The translations under genes were made by a program, and so were the position numbers. From Leptospira sp. WS60.C2 (GTDB lineage Bacteria > Spirochaetota > Leptospiria > Leptospirales > Leptospiraceae): DNA of 64,000 bases. The notes below the pieces were generated by a model. It saw only the letters and a program-made list of their open reading frames with translations. It had not been told where the DNA came from and made no database searches. The stretch is from assembly GCF_040833955.1 (NCBI RefSeq), contig NZ_CP162134.1:62001-126000 (forward strand), written 5' to 3'. Shown here piece by piece: positions 1-11,547 of this stretch (positions within the stretch are counted from its first letter, which is position 1; each line of letters begins with the position of its first letter).

Positions 1-1312
1 TGGCAAACGATCCAGCTTTTGTACCGAAATCCGCTTTTACATTACCACGAGCGTCAAGTTCTAATCCTTCTTTTTGTAAATCGGCAAGTAGTCCTTCTTT
101 CACTGGATTCACAAATCCCATGGCTAGGAAAACGAGGTCTGCTGGCCATTCAAACTCAGTTCCAGGAACTGGTATGAACTTTCCATTTTCTTCTTTGACT
201 TCCGAGCCATAGATTGCAGTGACTTCGCCTTTTTCATTGGATTTAAAACCCATAGTAGAGACTGCCCATTTACGGCTGACACCTTCTTCGTGCGAAGTAG
301 AGGTGCGTAACATCTTCGGATACAAAGGCCAAGGAGTGGATTTGTCTCTATCTTTTGGTGGTTCAGGGAATAACTCAATTTGAGTGACAGATTTTGCACC
401 ATGACGGTTGGAAGTTCCCACACAATCAGAACCAGTATCTCCACCACCGATCACAATGACATGTTTGTCTTTTGCATTGATGATTTCGATCGTATCACCT
501 GCAACGTGTTTGTTGTTCTTTGTCAAAAACTCCATTGCAAAATGAACACCTTTGCTGTTGCGACCTTCCACGGGAAGATCTCTTGGCACTTCGGATCCAC
601 AAGCAAGAACCACGGCATCAAAATCAGCTAAGAGTTGTTTTGCGGTAATATCAACTCCAACATTTACGTTGGTTTTGAAAGTAACACCTTCCGCTTCCAT
701 TTGTTTCATTCGGCGGTCAATGTGTCTTTTTTCCATTTTAAAATCTGGAATTCCATAACGGAGTAGGCCACCAATTCGGTCATTTTTTTCAAAGATCGTC
801 ACGGTATGACCTGCACGAGCTAACTGTTGTCCTGCGGCAAGACCAGCTGGTCCTGATCCAACAACGGCTACTTTTTTTCCCGATTTGGAAACAGGAGTTT
901 GTGGGATGACCCATCCTTCTTCCCAAGCACGGTCAATGATAGTTCGTTCAATCGATTTGATTGAAACTGGTGGTTCGATGAGACCGAGTGTACACGCTGA
1001 CTCACAAGGAGCAGGGCAAAGCCTTCCTGTAAATTCTGGAAAGTTGTTGGTTTTGGAAAGGTTTTCCCATGCTTCTTTCCAGCGACCTCGGTAAACAAAG
1101 TCATTGAATTCAGGGATGAGGTTGTCTACAGGGCAACCAGTGTCGCCATGACAAAACGGAATCCCGCAGTCCATACAGCGAGCACCCTGGTCTTTGGCAA
1201 CAGCTTCAGAAAAAGGTTTTTCAAACTCTTTATAGTTTTTGACTCTTTCCTTCGGTTCAATCTTTTGAAGGTATTCTTTCTTAAATTCTAAAAATCCTGT
1301 TGGTTTACCCAC
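1..1312 (-). CDS. gltD: Glutamate synthase small subunit (partial, C-terminus beyond left edge)
   Basis: This is the small subunit of NADPH-type glutamate synthase. It passes electrons from NADPH through FAD and iron-sulfur clusters to the large subunit, which makes two glutamates from glutamine and 2-oxoglutarate. The N-terminal part carries the cysteine-rich cluster region (CMDCGIPFC, then GCP), followed by a first Rossmann motif [10 protein letters not shown] and a second dinucleotide motif GGGDTGSD. About 437 residues are in the window and the frame is still open at base 1 (ending near [10 protein letters not shown]), so only the extreme C-terminus is missing. The start is a GTG at 1312 that overlaps the gltB stop by eight bases, giving [10 protein letters not shown], which is the normal family start. 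It is co-transcribed and probably translationally coupled with gltB. Confidence 0.95.
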   Translation of the reverse strand, partial: MGKPTGFLEFKKEYLQKIEPKERVKNYKEFEKPFSEAVAKDQGARCMDCGIPFCHGDTGCPVDNLIPEFNDFVYRGRWKEAWENLSKTNNFPEFTGRLCPAPCESACTLGLIEPPVSIKSIERTIIDRAWEEGWVIPQTPVSKSGKKVAVVGSGPAGLAAGQQLARAGHTVTIFEKNDRIGGLLRYGIPDFKMEKRHIDRRMKQMEAEGVTFKTNVNVGVDITAKQLLADFDAVVLACGSEVPRDLPVEGRNSKGVHFAMEFLTKNNKHVAGDTIEIINAKDKHVIVIGGGDTGSDCVGTSNRHGAKSVTQIELFPEPPKDRDKSTPWPLYPKMLRTSTSHEEGVSRKWAVSTMGFKSNEKGEVTAIYGSEVKEENGKFIPVPGTEFEWPADLVFLAMGFVNPVKEGLLADLQKEGLELDARGNVKADFGTKAGSFA

Positions 1313-4300
1313 GAGCTGTTACCCCCTCTTTATTTTGTTTTCCCGATCCATTTTCAGAAGCCATTTTTTCTAATGCTTTTTTGTAATCTCTCGGAATCAC
1401 TTTGATCATTTGTTTTACCACTTCATCCCATTTGTTTAGAACTTCTTCTGCACGTTTGGAGCCAGTGTATTTTTTATGGTCTTCCACCATTTTTTTGATT
1501 TCTGCGATTTCTGCTGCATCGGTTAACGGATCTAAGTCGACCATCTCTTTGTTGATGAGAGCTTCTTTGTTTTTCTTTGGATCCCAAAGATATGCAATTC
1601 CACCAGACATACCAGCCGCAAAGTTACGACCAATTTCACCTAGGATGATGACTCGTCCTCCAGTCATGTATTCACAACCATGGTCACCCGTTCCTTCCAC
1701 GATGACATGAGCACCAGAGTTTCTCACACAGAACCGTTCTCCAGCCATTCCATTGACGTAAGCATGTCCACCAGTTGCACCGATGAAACATGTGTTACCA
1801 ATGACGATGTTTTCTTCTGCTTTATAAGGAGCATTCTTTGGAGTTTGGAAGATGAGTTTTCCCCCACAGAGACCTTTCCCAACATAGTCGTTTCCTTCCC
1901 CGACAAGGCGAAGTGTCATCCCTTTCGTAACAAAGGCACCAAACGACTGTCCTGCGGTCCCAGTAAACTCAATGTCGATTGTATCTTCAGGAAGACCATC
2001 TACACCATATTTTTTAGTCACTTCATGACTGAGCATGGTTCCAACGGAACGATTGAGGTTCACAATCGGAGTTTGGATTTTGACAGGTTGTTTGTGATCA
2101 ATCGCAGCGAGTGACTTACGAATCAGTTCGTTGTCGATTTGTTCATCCAAGTGGTGGTTTTGTTCTTTAGCACGATAGAGGCCTGTAGGGAATACAGGGT
2201 TTGGTCTATGGAGCACTTTGCTAAAATCAAGTCCACGAGCCTTCCAATGGTGGTGAGGTCGTTTGAATTTGATTTTTTCCACTTGCCCAATCATTTCTTC
2301 GAAGGTTCTGAAACCAAGTTTTGCCATGATCTCACGCACTTCTTCCGCAACAAAGGTCATAAAGTTCACAACGTATTCTGGTTTTCCTGTGAACTTACTT
2401 CTTAAAAATTCATCTTGGGTCGCAACACCAACTGGGCATGTATTGAGATGGCATTTACGCATCATGATACAGCCGACAGCCACAAGTGCAGAAGTAGAGA
2501 ATCCAAACTCTTCCGCTCCTAGTAGAGCTCCCACAACCACGTCTTTTCCAGTGAGGAGTTTTCCATCCACTGCTAAATACACACGGTCACGTAAACCGTT
2601 TGCAACCAGTGTTTGGTGGGTTTCCGAAAGTCCAAGTTCCCAAGGAGTTCCTGCGTGGTGGATGGAAGAAATTGGACTTGCTCCTGTTCCTCCTTCGTGA
2701 CCTGCAATGAGGATATGATCCGCATGGGCCTTTGCAACCCCTGCCGCCACTGTTCCCACACCTGATTCCGAAACGAGTTTTACGGAGATACGAGCTCTTG
2801 GGTTAGAGTTTTTTAAATCGAAGATGAGCTGTTTTAAGTCTTCGATCGAATAAATATCATGGTGAGGAGGAGGGGAGATGAGTGTTACTCCAGGTGTGGA
2901 GTAACGTAACCATCCAATGTATTTGTCTACCTTGTGTCCTGGTAACTGCCCACCTTCTCCTGGTTTTGCGCCCTGTGCCATCTTGATTTGGATGTCATCA
3001 GCATTGGTGAGGTATTCCATCGTTACACCAAATCTTGCAGATGCCACCTGTTTGATCGCCGAACGCATGCTATCTCCATTCGGGAGGGTTTTGAAACGAA
3101 CAGGGTCTTCTCCACCTTCTCCTGTATTGGATTTTGCACCGATGCGGTTCATGGCAATGGCAAGAGTTGTATGTGCTTCCCAAGAAATGGAACCATGACT
3201 CATCGCTCCTGTTTGGAAACGTTTGAGGATGGATTTTACTGATTCCACTTCTTCAATTGGGATCGCCTTGGAACCTTCAAAATCCAACTGGAACAAACTT
3301 CTCAGTGTGATGGCTCTTTCGTTTTGGTTGTCGATGAGAGCCGAAAACTCTTTGAAGGCTTTGTAATCGTTTTCTTGCGTTGCTTTTTGTAATTTATGTA
3401 CGGTGATCGGAGTATAAAGATGGCTATCACCATTTTTACGGTAGTAATGTACTCCACCTGGTTCTAAGTTGTTAGGGAAATAAGTTGGATCATACGCAGC
3501 TTTATGGCGGCGAACTGTCTCTTCTTCCAACATCTCGAGCGAGAGTCCTTCGATTCTGGATTGTGTTCCTGCGAAGTAAGTGTTTACGAGTTCGGAATCA
3601 AGTCCCACTGCTTCAAAAATTTGTGCACCACAATACGATTGTAATGTGGAGATCCCCATTTTGGAGAAGACTTTGAAGAGCCCTTTCCCGATGGATTTGA
3701 TGTATTTTTTCTTTGCTTCCTTATAGTCTGGAACTTCTGGTAACAATCCTTGGAGAGAAAGGTCAGCAATTGTTTCAAATGCTAGGTATGGGTTAATGGC
3801 ATTGGCACCATATCCGCATAACAAAGCAAAGTGGGCAACTTCTCTTGGTTCCCCAGATTCCAAAACGATTCCTGCTTTTGTACGGAGTCCTTCCCTGATG
3901 AGATAATGATGGAGTCCTGCAACAGCAAGTAGAGAAGGGATGGCTGCCTTTTTTTCACCCACACCATGGTCAGTGAGGATGATGAGGTTTACTCCTTGTT
4001 CTCGGATTGCTTTTGCCGCATCCGCACACACTCTGTCGAGTGAGTTCCGCATATCATGTTTTTTGGATGGATCAAAAAGAATTTCAAAAGTTTTTGCTTT
4101 GAAGTGACCTTCACTGATTTGTTTGATCTTTTCAAAGTCTTCATTGGTGAGGATTGGGTGCTCCAATTCAAGCCGATGGGCATGTTCTGGTTCTTCCGAA
4201 AGAAGATTCCCTTCCGGACCAATGTAGGTTGTGAGTTCCATCACCAACTCTTCCCGAATCGGGTCAATTGGTGGGTTTGTCACTTGGGCAAAGTTTTGTT

Positions 4301-5882
4301 TGAAATAACGGAAGAGTGGTTGTGGTTTTTCACTGAGAACAGCAAGGGATGAGTCTACACCCATAGAACCCACTGGCTCTTCTCCTGACACACCCATCGG
4401 TTTGATGAGAGTAAATACGTCTTCGTGTGTGTAACCAAAGGCTCTTTGTCTTTCTAAAATCGTTTCGTGTTGCGGTTGTTTTACGTTCTCAGGGTCTGGT
4501 AAGGATCCCAATCGAATCATATTGTCTTCTACCCATTTGCGGTAAGGCTTTTGGGTAGAGATTTGTTTTTTGATTTCTTCATCATCTAGGATTTGGCCTT
4601 TTTCCATATCGATGAGGAGCATTCTGCCTGGACGAAGTCTATCTTGAACAAGAACTTCTTCTGGTGGCAAATTGAGAACACCCGCTTCGGAAGACATGAT
4701 CACTTCATCATCTTTCGTAACGATATATCTTGCAGGTCGTAATCCATTTCGGTCAAGAGTGGCACCAATGATTCTTCCATCAGTAAAGGCAATTGCAGCT
4801 GGTCCATCCCATGGTTCCATAAACGTCGCATGGTATTCATAGAACGCACGTCTGTCGGCATCCATCGCTTTGTTTTTTGACCAAGCTTCAGGAATCATCA
4901 TCATCACTGCATGTGGTAACGATCGTCCACCCATCACCAAAAGTTCTAAAACGGTATCAAAGGTTGCTGTATCCGATTGGCCTTCCATGACGATGGGAAG
5001 CATTCGTTTGAGTTCATCACCGTATAACGGAGATTGCATTACCATTTGGCGAGCTGCCATCCAGTTCATGTTCCCACGTAAAGTATTGATCTCACCATTA
5101 TGAGCAATTTGACGATACGGGTGAGCTAAATCCCAAGTAGGGAAGGTGTTTGTGGAAAACCTTGTGTGAGTGAGACAAAACGCCGAAGTGAGGTCAGGTG
5201 ACTTTAGGTCTTCGTAGAATTTTTTAACTTGGTCTCCAAGTAACATCCCTTTGTATACAATGGTTCTAGAGGAAAAACTTGGTACGTAGTATTGGGAACG
5301 ATCGAGTTTCAGTTCGGCACGAATGCGTCTGTCAATGAGTCGTCGGATCAGGAATAGTTTTCTTTCAAAATCATCCGAAGTTTTGATTTTTTTCGATTTT
5401 TTCCCGATGAATACTTGTTTGAAGACAGGAATGGTTTTGGAAGCAACCACACCCGCGTACTCTTTGTTTACTGGAACATCACGGAACCCAAGGAACTCTT
5501 CGCCTTCGTCGATGATGATTTTTTCGATGACGTTTTCAACAGCTGCTCGCACCTCCGCGTTTTGCGGTAAAAATAAAAATCCAACAGCATAATCACCTTC
5601 TTTTGGTAAGGTGAAGGGTAGGTTTTTGCGGAAAAAAGCATCCGGGATATTGATCATGATCCCAGCACCGTCTCCTGTTTTTGGATCCGCACCTTCGGCC
5701 CCTCTGTGTTCGAGGTTACACATGAGGCGAATCCCTTTGTCTACGATGTCACGGGAACGTTTCCCCTTATAATTTGCGATAAAACCAACACCACAGGAGT
5801 CTTTGTCCATGGCAGGATCATACATACCTTGGGCCTGTGGGCCGAGTGGTGGAAGAATGGGTGGCTGGTTAGATTTTGACAT
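1305..5882 (-). CDS. gltB: Glutamate synthase large subunit
   Basis: At 1525 residues it has the usual length of the bacterial alpha subunit. A 29-residue propeptide precedes Cys30 (KDSCGVGF), the N-terminal nucleophile of the class II glutaminase domain (about 30-440). The central and FMN-binding synthase domains follow, with [12 protein letters not shown] and [10 protein letters not shown]. The [3Fe-4S] cysteine cluster is visible as [15 protein letters not shown], and the C-terminal GXGXG beta-helix occupies the last 250 residues. The pair supplies glutamate from ammonia assimilated by glutamine synthetase. The start ATG at 5882 is preceded by about 190 bases of AT-rich sequence that should hold the promoter; I cannot place -35/-10 boxes with confidence. 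Many long antisense frames across this gene are coding shadows. Confidence 0.97.
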   Translation of the reverse strand: MSKSNQPPILPPLGPQAQGMYDPAMDKDSCGVGFIANYKGKRSRDIVDKGIRLMCNLEHRGAEGADPKTGDGAGIMINIPDAFFRKNLPFTLPKEGDYAVGFLFLPQNAEVRAAVENVIEKIIIDEGEEFLGFRDVPVNKEYAGVVASKTIPVFKQVFIGKKSKKIKTSDDFERKLFLIRRLIDRRIRAELKLDRSQYYVPSFSSRTIVYKGMLLGDQVKKFYEDLKSPDLTSAFCLTHTRFSTNTFPTWDLAHPYRQIAHNGEINTLRGNMNWMAARQMVMQSPLYGDELKRMLPIVMEGQSDTATFDTVLELLVMGGRSLPHAVMMMIPEAWSKNKAMDADRRAFYEYHATFMEPWDGPAAIAFTDGRIIGATLDRNGLRPARYIVTKDDEVIMSSEAGVLNLPPEEVLVQDRLRPGRMLLIDMEKGQILDDEEIKKQISTQKPYRKWVEDNMIRLGSLPDPENVKQPQHETILERQRAFGYTHEDVFTLIKPMGVSGEEPVGSMGVDSSLAVLSEKPQPLFRYFKQNFAQVTNPPIDPIREELVMELTTYIGPEGNLLSEEPEHAHRLELEHPILTNEDFEKIKQISEGHFKAKTFEILFDPSKKHDMRNSLDRVCADAAKAIREQGVNLIILTDHGVGEKKAAIPSLLAVAGLHHYLIREGLRTKAGIVLESGEPREVAHFALLCGYGANAINPYLAFETIADLSLQGLLPEVPDYKEAKKKYIKSIGKGLFKVFSKMGISTLQSYCGAQIFEAVGLDSELVNTYFAGTQSRIEGLSLEMLEEETVRRHKAAYDPTYFPNNLEPGGVHYYRKNGDSHLYTPITVHKLQKATQENDYKAFKEFSALIDNQNERAITLRSLFQLDFEGSKAIPIEEVESVKSILKRFQTGAMSHGSISWEAHTTLAIAMNRIGAKSNTGEGGEDPVRFKTLPNGDSMRSAIKQVASARFGVTMEYLTNADDIQIKMAQGAKPGEGGQLPGHKVDKYIGWLRYSTPGVTLISPPPHHDIYSIEDLKQLIFDLKNSNPRARISVKLVSESGVGTVAAGVAKAHADHILIAGHEGGTGASPISSIHHAGTPWELGLSETHQTLVANGLRDRVYLAVDGKLLTGKDVVVGALLGAEEFGFSTSALVAVGCIMMRKCHLNTCPVGVATQDEFLRSKFTGKPEYVVNFMTFVAEEVREIMAKLGFRTFEEMIGQVEKIKFKRPHHHWKARGLDFSKVLHRPNPVFPTGLYRAKEQNHHLDEQIDNELIRKSLAAIDHKQPVKIQTPIVNLNRSVGTMLSHEVTKKYGVDGLPEDTIDIEFTGTAGQSFGAFVTKGMTLRLVGEGNDYVGKGLCGGKLIFQTPKNAPYKAEENIVIGNTCFIGATGGHAYVNGMAGERFCVRNSGAHVIVEGTGDHGCEYMTGGRVIILGEIGRNFAAGMSGGIAYLWDPKKNKEALINKEMVDLDPLTDAAEIAEIKKMVEDHKKYTGSKRAEEVLNKWDEVVKQMIKVIPRDYKKALEKMASENGSGKQNKEGVTARG

Positions 5883-6075
5883 ACGTACCCTACACTAAAG
5901 CAATTACTGTACCTTGTTTTAGAAATCGGGTGTACTGTCCAATTAATTTGTTTTCAGCAAAATGATTTATTTTTAGGCAAAATCAAAGCCGTGAAAATGC
6001 TCATAATGAGTACAATATGATTAATATATATAAATTATGCAATAAAATAATTCGTTTCTAAATTGAATCTAAAAA

Positions 6076-7245
6076 CTAGTGCAGTACAAGAAAGAAGCGA
6101 ACTGCAACTTCCATAGGAAGATCGCTTAAATCCCAGCTCTGCGCGTTGGCAGATGTGAACAGGTTTTTGGTATGATTCAAAGTCGAAGTGAGTTCGGAAT
6201 TGGGATCGAGTAACGATTTTGCCAAATTGCGAGTGGATTCGTAAGATTCTTTCGATTGGAACCATAAGGTTTTGGAGGGTAAGTCTAAATGTTTTCTAAA
6301 TTCACTCTCTTGTTTCCATTCTCCTAACGTTTCTCTGTTTCCGTTTTTCTCTGCTAAAAGCACATATCCCTTTTCGGTCGCTTCCATTTGGTATGAGAGT
6401 CCGATTTTTTTAACGATCGAAAAACTGAGTTGGGTTCCGAACCCAAGATAACCTAACAGAAGAATTGTGAATCCAATCTTAAGATTGTTTGATTCTTTGT
6501 TTGTCAGATTCACAAGAGTGATAAGCAGTCCAAGGTGTCCGATTGATAATAAAGAAAATGTAAAGAACCAGTTGGCATTGGAAATAGAATGGTTCCATTG
6601 GATAGGGAAGGTGATCGTATGTTTTGCATCCTCAACGTTTGTTACTTTCAAACTGTTTGTATTTTGGTTTGCCTGTAAGGGAATCGGCAAAGGCGGGAAT
6701 GGATCACCTAATTCATCTTCGATGGGTAGAGATAAAAATCGGTAGAATTTTTTTAGTTCACGATTTAAGATGAGGTAACGACTGAACTCTTCCGCTTTCT
6801 CATTGTATTTTCGATTGGTTACCTTGGAAACGGGAACAAGTAATCCAGATTGGTGTTTGAGATAGATGGTATCTGTAAAATTCCAGCCATCTTTTTTAGA
6901 TTCGGCATCAGAGTGGATTTGGTAGGAAGTCCACTCAGCAAATGGAAAGACTACGTCTTGTTCTTCTTTTGTATCTCCCAATCGAACTTCTTTTTTTTCT
7001 CCATCAAGAACGACTTCATAGGAAAACAGTTTTGTTTCTTTGTATGATTTTATACATACCAAACTCAGTGGTGCAAAGATTAAAATGGAGAATAAAATTC
7101 CTTTTTTACCAATCGAGGGATGTTTCCAAAAGAGAATTCCGAGAAAAGAAAGTATGCCCCAGAAAATAATGCCAAAATACAAAACATCCGGATGAACCGA
7201 TGTCCCTTGCGTTTGAATCGAATTTTGTAAAAATGTAGTTTCCAC
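6076..7245 (-). CDS. Uncharacterised four-helix membrane protein
   Basis: I do not recognise this 389-residue protein. It shows two hydrophobic segments near the N-terminus (about 23-40 and 48-68), a soluble stretch of about 150 residues, two more membrane segments (about 226-250 and 258-280) and a C-terminal soluble domain. The soluble parts contain no cysteine-rich or catalytic motif I can name. It is divergent from the TPM-domain gene at 7296 and separated from gltB by about 190 AT-rich bases, so it is probably monocistronic. The ATG at 7245 is the natural start because the first membrane helix begins soon after it. An integral membrane protein of unknown role is the most that can be said. 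Confidence 0.75.
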   Translation of the reverse strand: METTFLQNSIQTQGTSVHPDVLYFGIIFWGILSFLGILFWKHPSIGKKGILFSILIFAPLSLVCIKSYKETKLFSYEVVLDGEKKEVRLGDTKEEQDVVFPFAEWTSYQIHSDAESKKDGWNFTDTIYLKHQSGLLVPVSKVTNRKYNEKAEEFSRYLILNRELKKFYRFLSLPIEDELGDPFPPLPIPLQANQNTNSLKVTNVEDAKHTITFPIQWNHSISNANWFFTFSLLSIGHLGLLITLVNLTNKESNNLKIGFTILLLGYLGFGTQLSFSIVKKIGLSYQMEATEKGYVLLAEKNGNRETLGEWKQESEFRKHLDLPSKTLWFQSKESYESTRNLAKSLLDPNSELTSTLNHTKNLFTSANAQSWDLSDLPMEVAVRFFLVLH

Positions 7246-7295
7246 GATTCAAAAATCTCTTTGATTTTTTTCATTTGTCAACTACCCTTACGCCA

Positions 7296-8237
7296 ATGAA
7301 ATTTAGAATTTTCCTACGAGGAATCTTACTTACCCTTTTGTATTTTTCATTTGGAGAGATTCGATTAGAATCCAAAGAGGTGCCACCTCTCAAAAGCCGA
7401 GTGACATTTGAAGAAGGCACGATCTCAAAAGATGTGGCGAACGAATGGGAATCGCTCCTATCCGATCATGAAAAACAAACATCGAATCAATTTGCAATTT
7501 TAGTGGTTCGGTCCTTGGAAGGAGAAATTCTAGAAGAATACAGCTTGAAAGTCGCAGAAGAATGGAAACTAGGACAACGTGGACTTGATAATGGTGTTTT
7601 GATATTACTTGCAACAGAAGATAAAAAGGTCCGGATTGAGGTTGGGTATGGACTAGAAGGTGTGCTAACGGATGTGTATTGTAAACGCATCATTCGTGAT
7701 ATTATGATTCCTCATTTCAAACAAGGAGATTATCCTACGGGGATTCGATTAGGTTTAGATCAGTTATTAGAAACGGCAAATCTCGGAATCACGCCCGAAG
7801 AACCGACGTTATTTGAGAAATTTCGAAACTTTAAGGGATTTGATTTTGAAGGCCATTGGTTTTTGTATCCTGTTGGTTTTCTGTTTGTTGGAGTTTTGTT
7901 TTTATTTGGATTCATTTCGGCCTTTCATTATGAAGCGGAAGGTGTTGGAATGTTTTTTTTCATATTGGTGTTCTTCCAATGGGTACCAACAATGTTCTTT
8001 GGTTATTATGCTTGGCTTGTTTCAAACTTACTCTATATCGTTGGGTTTATCTTTGTGCGATCCACAAGAGATAAGGTAAGTTGGGTCAAAAACATAGCAA
8101 AAAAAGTCACAGACAATGTTATGTTTTCCAACGGTGGTTTTTCCAGCGGAGGTGGAGGTTCTTCAGGAAGTTCTGGAGGGGGTTTTCGTGGAGGAGGAGG
8201 CAGTTTCGGAGGGGGAGGAGCGAGTGGGAGTTGGTAA
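7296..8237 (+). CDS. TPM-domain (YgcG-like) membrane protein with Gly/Ser-rich tail
   Basis: The product (313 residues from this start) has a signal peptide (MKFRIFLRGILLTLLYFSFG), then a TPM domain (about 35-165) with the family hallmarks FAILVVRSLEG, DNGVLILLA and EVGYGLEG. Membrane segments follow at about 190-260, and a Gly/Ser-rich tail ends in repeated GGGG and SGGG runs. TPM domains are exposed outside the cytoplasmic membrane; in plants a related domain serves photosystem II repair, while bacterial members have no settled function. A TTG seven codons upstream (7275) is in frame, but the ATG at 7296 starts directly before the hydrophobic signal and is preferred. The glycine tail is typical of the family and is not an independent repeat element. 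Confidence 0.88.
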   Translation: MKFRIFLRGILLTLLYFSFGEIRLESKEVPPLKSRVTFEEGTISKDVANEWESLLSDHEKQTSNQFAILVVRSLEGEILEEYSLKVAEEWKLGQRGLDNGVLILLATEDKKVRIEVGYGLEGVLTDVYCKRIIRDIMIPHFKQGDYPTGIRLGLDQLLETANLGITPEEPTLFEKFRNFKGFDFEGHWFLYPVGFLFVGVLFLFGFISAFHYEAEGVGMFFFILVFFQWVPTMFFGYYAWLVSNLLYIVGFIFVRSTRDKVSWVKNIAKKVTDNVMFSNGGFSSGGGGSSGSSGGGFRGGGGSFGGGGASGSW

Positions 8238-8290
8238 GAAATTGTTGTGCAAAGAAACGTAACTGCGCTTATCGAACAAAATCTCAACTT

Positions 8291-8827
8291 TTATTTGGTT
8301 TTGAGCCCTAGCCAGTCTAAGATCCGTTCGGCGGCTTCTTCTTTCGAAAGTTTAGAAAGATTGAGTTTAAAATGAGCGGCTTCTTGGTAAATCGGTAGAC
8401 GTTTTTCTAAAATGGAACGGTAGGAGGTGACTTTCGAAAGGTCGGGCCTTGTTTTATCCCCTTTTACTTTTTCCACAAGCTCTTCAATACCACGTTCTAA
8501 GTACACAATGCGGCCAATCTTCCGCAATAGGTCCAATTTTCTTTGGCTTACAATTTCGTTCCCAGTTTCATCTAAATCAAATAAGATCCCACCACCACAA
8601 TCTAAAATGATTCCATCTGAATTTATCAATTTTTGAAGAATGGAATATTCTAATTCACGAAATGCTTTCCAGCCTTTGGCTTCTACAAATTTCGGGATTG
8701 GTAGACCACCTGCTTCATACACAGCAACAGAATCGGTAGAGACAACGGGGATTTCAGTTTGTTTGGAAAGGGTGCGAGAGACTTTGGATTTGCCTGCGCC
8801 TCTTGCTCCAATTAGAATAATGTTCAT
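8291..8827 (-). CDS. aroK: Shikimate kinase
   Basis: A 178-residue P-loop kinase of normal family length that would phosphorylate shikimate in the chorismate pathway. Walker A reads GARGAGKS (7-14). The shikimate-binding acidic residue sits in STDS (Asp32), the substrate arginine in AFRELE, and the glycine-rich element in DCGGGI. The lid arginine appears in KTRPDL. It is the last gene of a minus-strand run cheD-HDOD-aroK with 24 bases to the HDOD gene. Asp32-Ser rather than the more common Asp-x-Asp is a mild deviation; a shikimate-kinase-like small-molecule kinase is possible but less likely. Confidence 0.85.
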   Translation of the reverse strand: MNIILIGARGAGKSKVSRTLSKQTEIPVVSTDSVAVYEAGGLPIPKFVEAKGWKAFRELEYSILQKLINSDGIILDCGGGILFDLDETGNEIVSQRKLDLLRKIGRIVYLERGIEELVEKVKGDKTRPDLSKVTSYRSILEKRLPIYQEAAHFKLNLSKLSKEEAAERILDWLGLKTK

Positions 8828-8851
8828 GGATTCAAATTTCCGAATGTGTTT

Positions 8852-9706
8852 TTATACATTCAACAAATCGGCAAGACCCGCTTGTAAGTCTGGAATATGT
8901 ACAAAGTATGTTTCGATGTCTGCATCCGTCACACCAGTTTGGCTTAAGGCAAACGGAGAAATTGGAACAGACTCACCACCAATATCAATACCAATTCCTG
9001 AGACAACGATGAGAATGCTTGCTATGTGCACAACGGAAGTGAGTAGTGGGTTCACTTTGGATGCTTCTGGTGTGAGGTAGTTTGCCACAACATCGGTGAG
9101 TTCTGGAGGGAAATTCCATCGTTTTAACAGTGTTTCGGATACTTCCATGTGAGTGTATCCAAAGTATTTTTTTTCAAGGGATGGGAATGGCTCTTGGTTG
9201 TTCTTTAAGTCTGTTTTGAGTTGCATCATCACAGGGCTAAAGAACTGAGCCAATACAATTTTGCCCACACTGCAGAGGAGACCAGAAGTGAAAGCCAAGT
9301 CTTTGTCGATTTTTAACTTCTTGTGTTGGACAATTTTACTAGAGAGTTCCGCCACAAGTAAGGACGCCGTCCACAACTGTGCGGCTTCCAATTGGTAACT
9401 GTTTAAGTCTTGAGCAAGGATTCCTTTGGCAGCAGTGAGGAGAACGATTTCCTTCACTGTTTTGATCCCAAGAGTCATTAATGCTTCCTGGACAGTGCGA
9501 ATGGGTTTTGAGGCGCGGTAATAAGCAGAATTGGAAAGTTTAATTACATTTGCTGTGATAGCAGGGTCTTTTGATATCTCTTGGGCAAGGTCAGCAATGT
9601 TCACATCTGGTTTTTGTAATTTTTCCAATACTTTGGAAACAACCGAAGATATAGCCGGTAGTTTATTTACGTCTTGTAATACTTCATCAACTTTTGATTT
9701 TAGCAT
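8852..9706 (-). CDS. HDOD-domain signalling protein
   Basis: This 284-residue cytoplasmic protein is essentially a single HDOD domain (about 10-210), a degenerate relative of HD phosphohydrolases that lacks the metal-binding HD pair. Family features seen are LPAISSVVSKVLEKL near the N-terminus, ISKDPAITANVIKLSNSAYY, and a conserved GIKTVKEIVLL helix. HDOD proteins act as protein-interaction modules in signalling, motility and c-di-GMP networks. It lies 5 bases after cheD, so an adaptation or motility role is a reasonable inference. No receiver or effector domain is fused to it. Confidence 0.9.
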   Translation of the reverse strand: MLKSKVDEVLQDVNKLPAISSVVSKVLEKLQKPDVNIADLAQEISKDPAITANVIKLSNSAYYRASKPIRTVQEALMTLGIKTVKEIVLLTAAKGILAQDLNSYQLEAAQLWTASLLVAELSSKIVQHKKLKIDKDLAFTSGLLCSVGKIVLAQFFSPVMMQLKTDLKNNQEPFPSLEKKYFGYTHMEVSETLLKRWNFPPELTDVVANYLTPEASKVNPLLTSVVHIASILIVVSGIGIDIGGESVPISPFALSQTGVTDADIETYFVHIPDLQAGLADLLNV

Positions 9707-9711
9707 ATCGC

Positions 9712-10215
9712 CTAACGCACCTTATAAAGGTATTTTTCCATACCAGCTTTTTTTAGCAAAACACGTCCGTCATCACAGTAGAGGCTGATGGTTCTTCCTT
9801 CATTTCCAGCCACATCTTCGACAATGATCGGGATTTTTTTTTCTTCCATAAACTTTCTAACAATCAGGATATTTTGTTCCCCAATGTTTTGCAGAAATTG
9901 GGAATTGATTCCTTTGAACATTGACGCCCCACCAAAAATTCGGCAGTTATATTGTCCAATCTCAGACCCTTCCTTTTTCATCATATCAATGAGGATGGGG
10001 AGGGCTGTCTCTCCATATTTGTGTGGGAACTTGCTCATATCTTTTCCCGTAGGGTCTTTGGCGAGCATGATGTGTGAGATGGCACCGATTTTTTGGTCAG
10101 GATCGTACAATACGATCCCAATGCAGGAACCTAATGTGGTTCGGAGTACATCTGCATCCTTTCCGACCTTTATGTCAGCAATTCCCACATTGATGATTTT
10201 GGATTTTATAGACAT
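9712..10215 (-). CDS. cheD: Chemoreceptor glutamine deamidase CheD
   Basis: CheD deamidates specific glutamines in methyl-accepting chemoreceptors and in some bacteria also interacts with the phosphatase CheC. The 167-residue product has the catalytic cysteine in TTLGSCIG (Cys31) and the histidine in SHIML (His48), the core of the papain-like deamidase dyad, plus the conserved IFGGASMF segment. It is first in a tight operon with the HDOD gene (5-base gap) and aroK. No other chemotaxis gene is present in the window. Confidence 0.93.
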   Translation of the reverse strand: MSIKSKIINVGIADIKVGKDADVLRTTLGSCIGIVLYDPDQKIGAISHIMLAKDPTGKDMSKFPHKYGETALPILIDMMKKEGSEIGQYNCRIFGGASMFKGINSQFLQNIGEQNILIVRKFMEEKKIPIIVEDVAGNEGRTISLYCDDGRVLLKKAGMEKYLYKVR

Positions 10216-10275
10216 TCTACTTGTTTCTAGAGAGAGGAACCGTTATTTAGGTATAATAGATAGTCACTTCTCTTT

Positions 10276-11499
10276 ATGCGTTCAATCAAAAAAACTACTC
10301 CCAAAAGAAATTCTACCAAAAAAGGTTTCAAAACAAAAGAACCGTATCTGTTTAAAACCATTGACAACACTGAAGTCCATATTTTAGGAACAGCCCACAT
10401 CTCCAAACAAAGTGTGGAAGAAGTGGAAAAAATGATTCAGAGTATCAAACCTGATGTCATTTGCGTTGAGTTATGTGAATCCCGAATGAAGTCAGTGGAG
10501 GATCCAGACTATCTTAAAAAGTTAGATATCTTCAAAGTATTCAAAGAAAGAAAGATGTGGTTGCTTCTATCAAGTCTCATCCTTTCTTCCTTTCAGAAAA
10601 AAATGGGAAACCAAGACATCAAACCAGGGGACGAGATGCGAAAAGCCATCGCACTTGGTCGAGCTATGAAAAAACCCGTGGTCGCTGTGGACCGAGAAAT
10701 CCAAACCACACTCAAACGTTCTTGGGGCAACGTTGGTTTTTTTTCAAAGATGTATCTCTTCAGTGCTCTTCTTGCCTCACTTCTTGTCAAAGAAGATGTT
10801 TCTGATGAAAAAATTGAAGAGATGAAATCAGATGATATCCTCAAAGATTTATTCTCTCAAATTCCAAAAAAATACGAATCTGTTAAAAATGTCATCATTG
10901 ATGAAAGAGATGTTTATCTAGCCGAAAAAATTCGATTGTCCACCTTGGATAAAAAAGTGAAAAAAGTGGTGGCAGTAGTGGGTGCAGGTCATCTTGCGGG
11001 AATCGAAAGGAACATTACCCTTCAAAACGACTTAGCAAAGTTAGATGAAGTTCCCAAACCAAAATTTTGGGATAGTTTTAGTCTAATTTTATATCCTGTT
11101 TTTTTTGCAGGACTTATTGGTTATACCACTTGGAGCCAAGGGGGGGAAGCTGGTATGGATTTGTTTTCAAAACTCATCTATATCAAAGGTGGGCTTGCTG
11201 CCCTCGGTGCTCTCATTGCATGGGCACATCCTATTTCGATCATCCTAGCCTTTATCACGGCACCTATTGGTACCTTTGTTCCTATATTCAAAGCGGGTTG
11301 GGTGAGTGCCCTTTCAGAATCCTATTTACGAAAACCACTGGTAGAAGATTTTGAACGGATTGCCGAAGATTCCGAAACGTTTACAGGATTTTGGAAAAAC
11401 CGAGTCCTTCATATCTTTTTGGTTTTTTTTCTACCACAATTTGGTTCTACCATTGGAACCTTTATCGTAGCTGGAAAAGGCTTGAAGAATTTATTTTAA
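10276..11499 (+). CDS. TraB/PrgY-family membrane protein
   Basis: The 407-residue product has the TraB domain signature HILGTAHISKQS near residue 35, an acidic core in VICVELCESR and a second conserved motif VVGAGHLAGI around residue 237. Four hydrophobic segments fill the C-terminal third (about 265-400), anchoring the protein in the membrane. The family includes Enterococcus PrgY/TraB, which limits release of peptide pheromone, and is related to erythromycin-esterase/Tiki-type metal proteases. No pheromone gene is evident here, so the substrate is unknown. The N-terminus starts with about 20 Lys/Arg/Thr-rich residues. Confidence 0.9.
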   Translation: MRSIKKTTPKRNSTKKGFKTKEPYLFKTIDNTEVHILGTAHISKQSVEEVEKMIQSIKPDVICVELCESRMKSVEDPDYLKKLDIFKVFKERKMWLLLSSLILSSFQKKMGNQDIKPGDEMRKAIALGRAMKKPVVAVDREIQTTLKRSWGNVGFFSKMYLFSALLASLLVKEDVSDEKIEEMKSDDILKDLFSQIPKKYESVKNVIIDERDVYLAEKIRLSTLDKKVKKVVAVVGAGHLAGIERNITLQNDLAKLDEVPKPKFWDSFSLILYPVFFAGLIGYTTWSQGGEAGMDLFSKLIYIKGGLAALGALIAWAHPISIILAFITAPIGTFVPIFKAGWVSALSESYLRKPLVEDFERIAEDSETFTGFWKNRVLHIFLVFFLPQFGSTIGTFIVAGKGLKNLF

Positions 11500-11547
11500 A
11501 CTGTTATCTTGGTAGCATAAAGTCTGTCTAACCAACAGGAAACGAGT

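Noticed and set aside
1402..5592. Many long open frames antisense to gltB (for example 1680-2114, 144 codons)
   Set aside because: They lie fully inside a confident gene, have no ribosome sites or domains, and show the low-complexity composition of coding shadows.
5883..6075. Promoter or riboswitch upstream of gltB
   Set aside because: The stretch is AT-rich with several TATA-like stretches, but no -35/-10 pair or conserved RNA fold could be supported.
8033..8287. Pro-rich antisense frame and Gly codon repeats at the end of the TPM gene
   Set aside because: Both come from the Gly/Ser-rich tail normal for TPM-domain proteins, not a tandem-repeat element.
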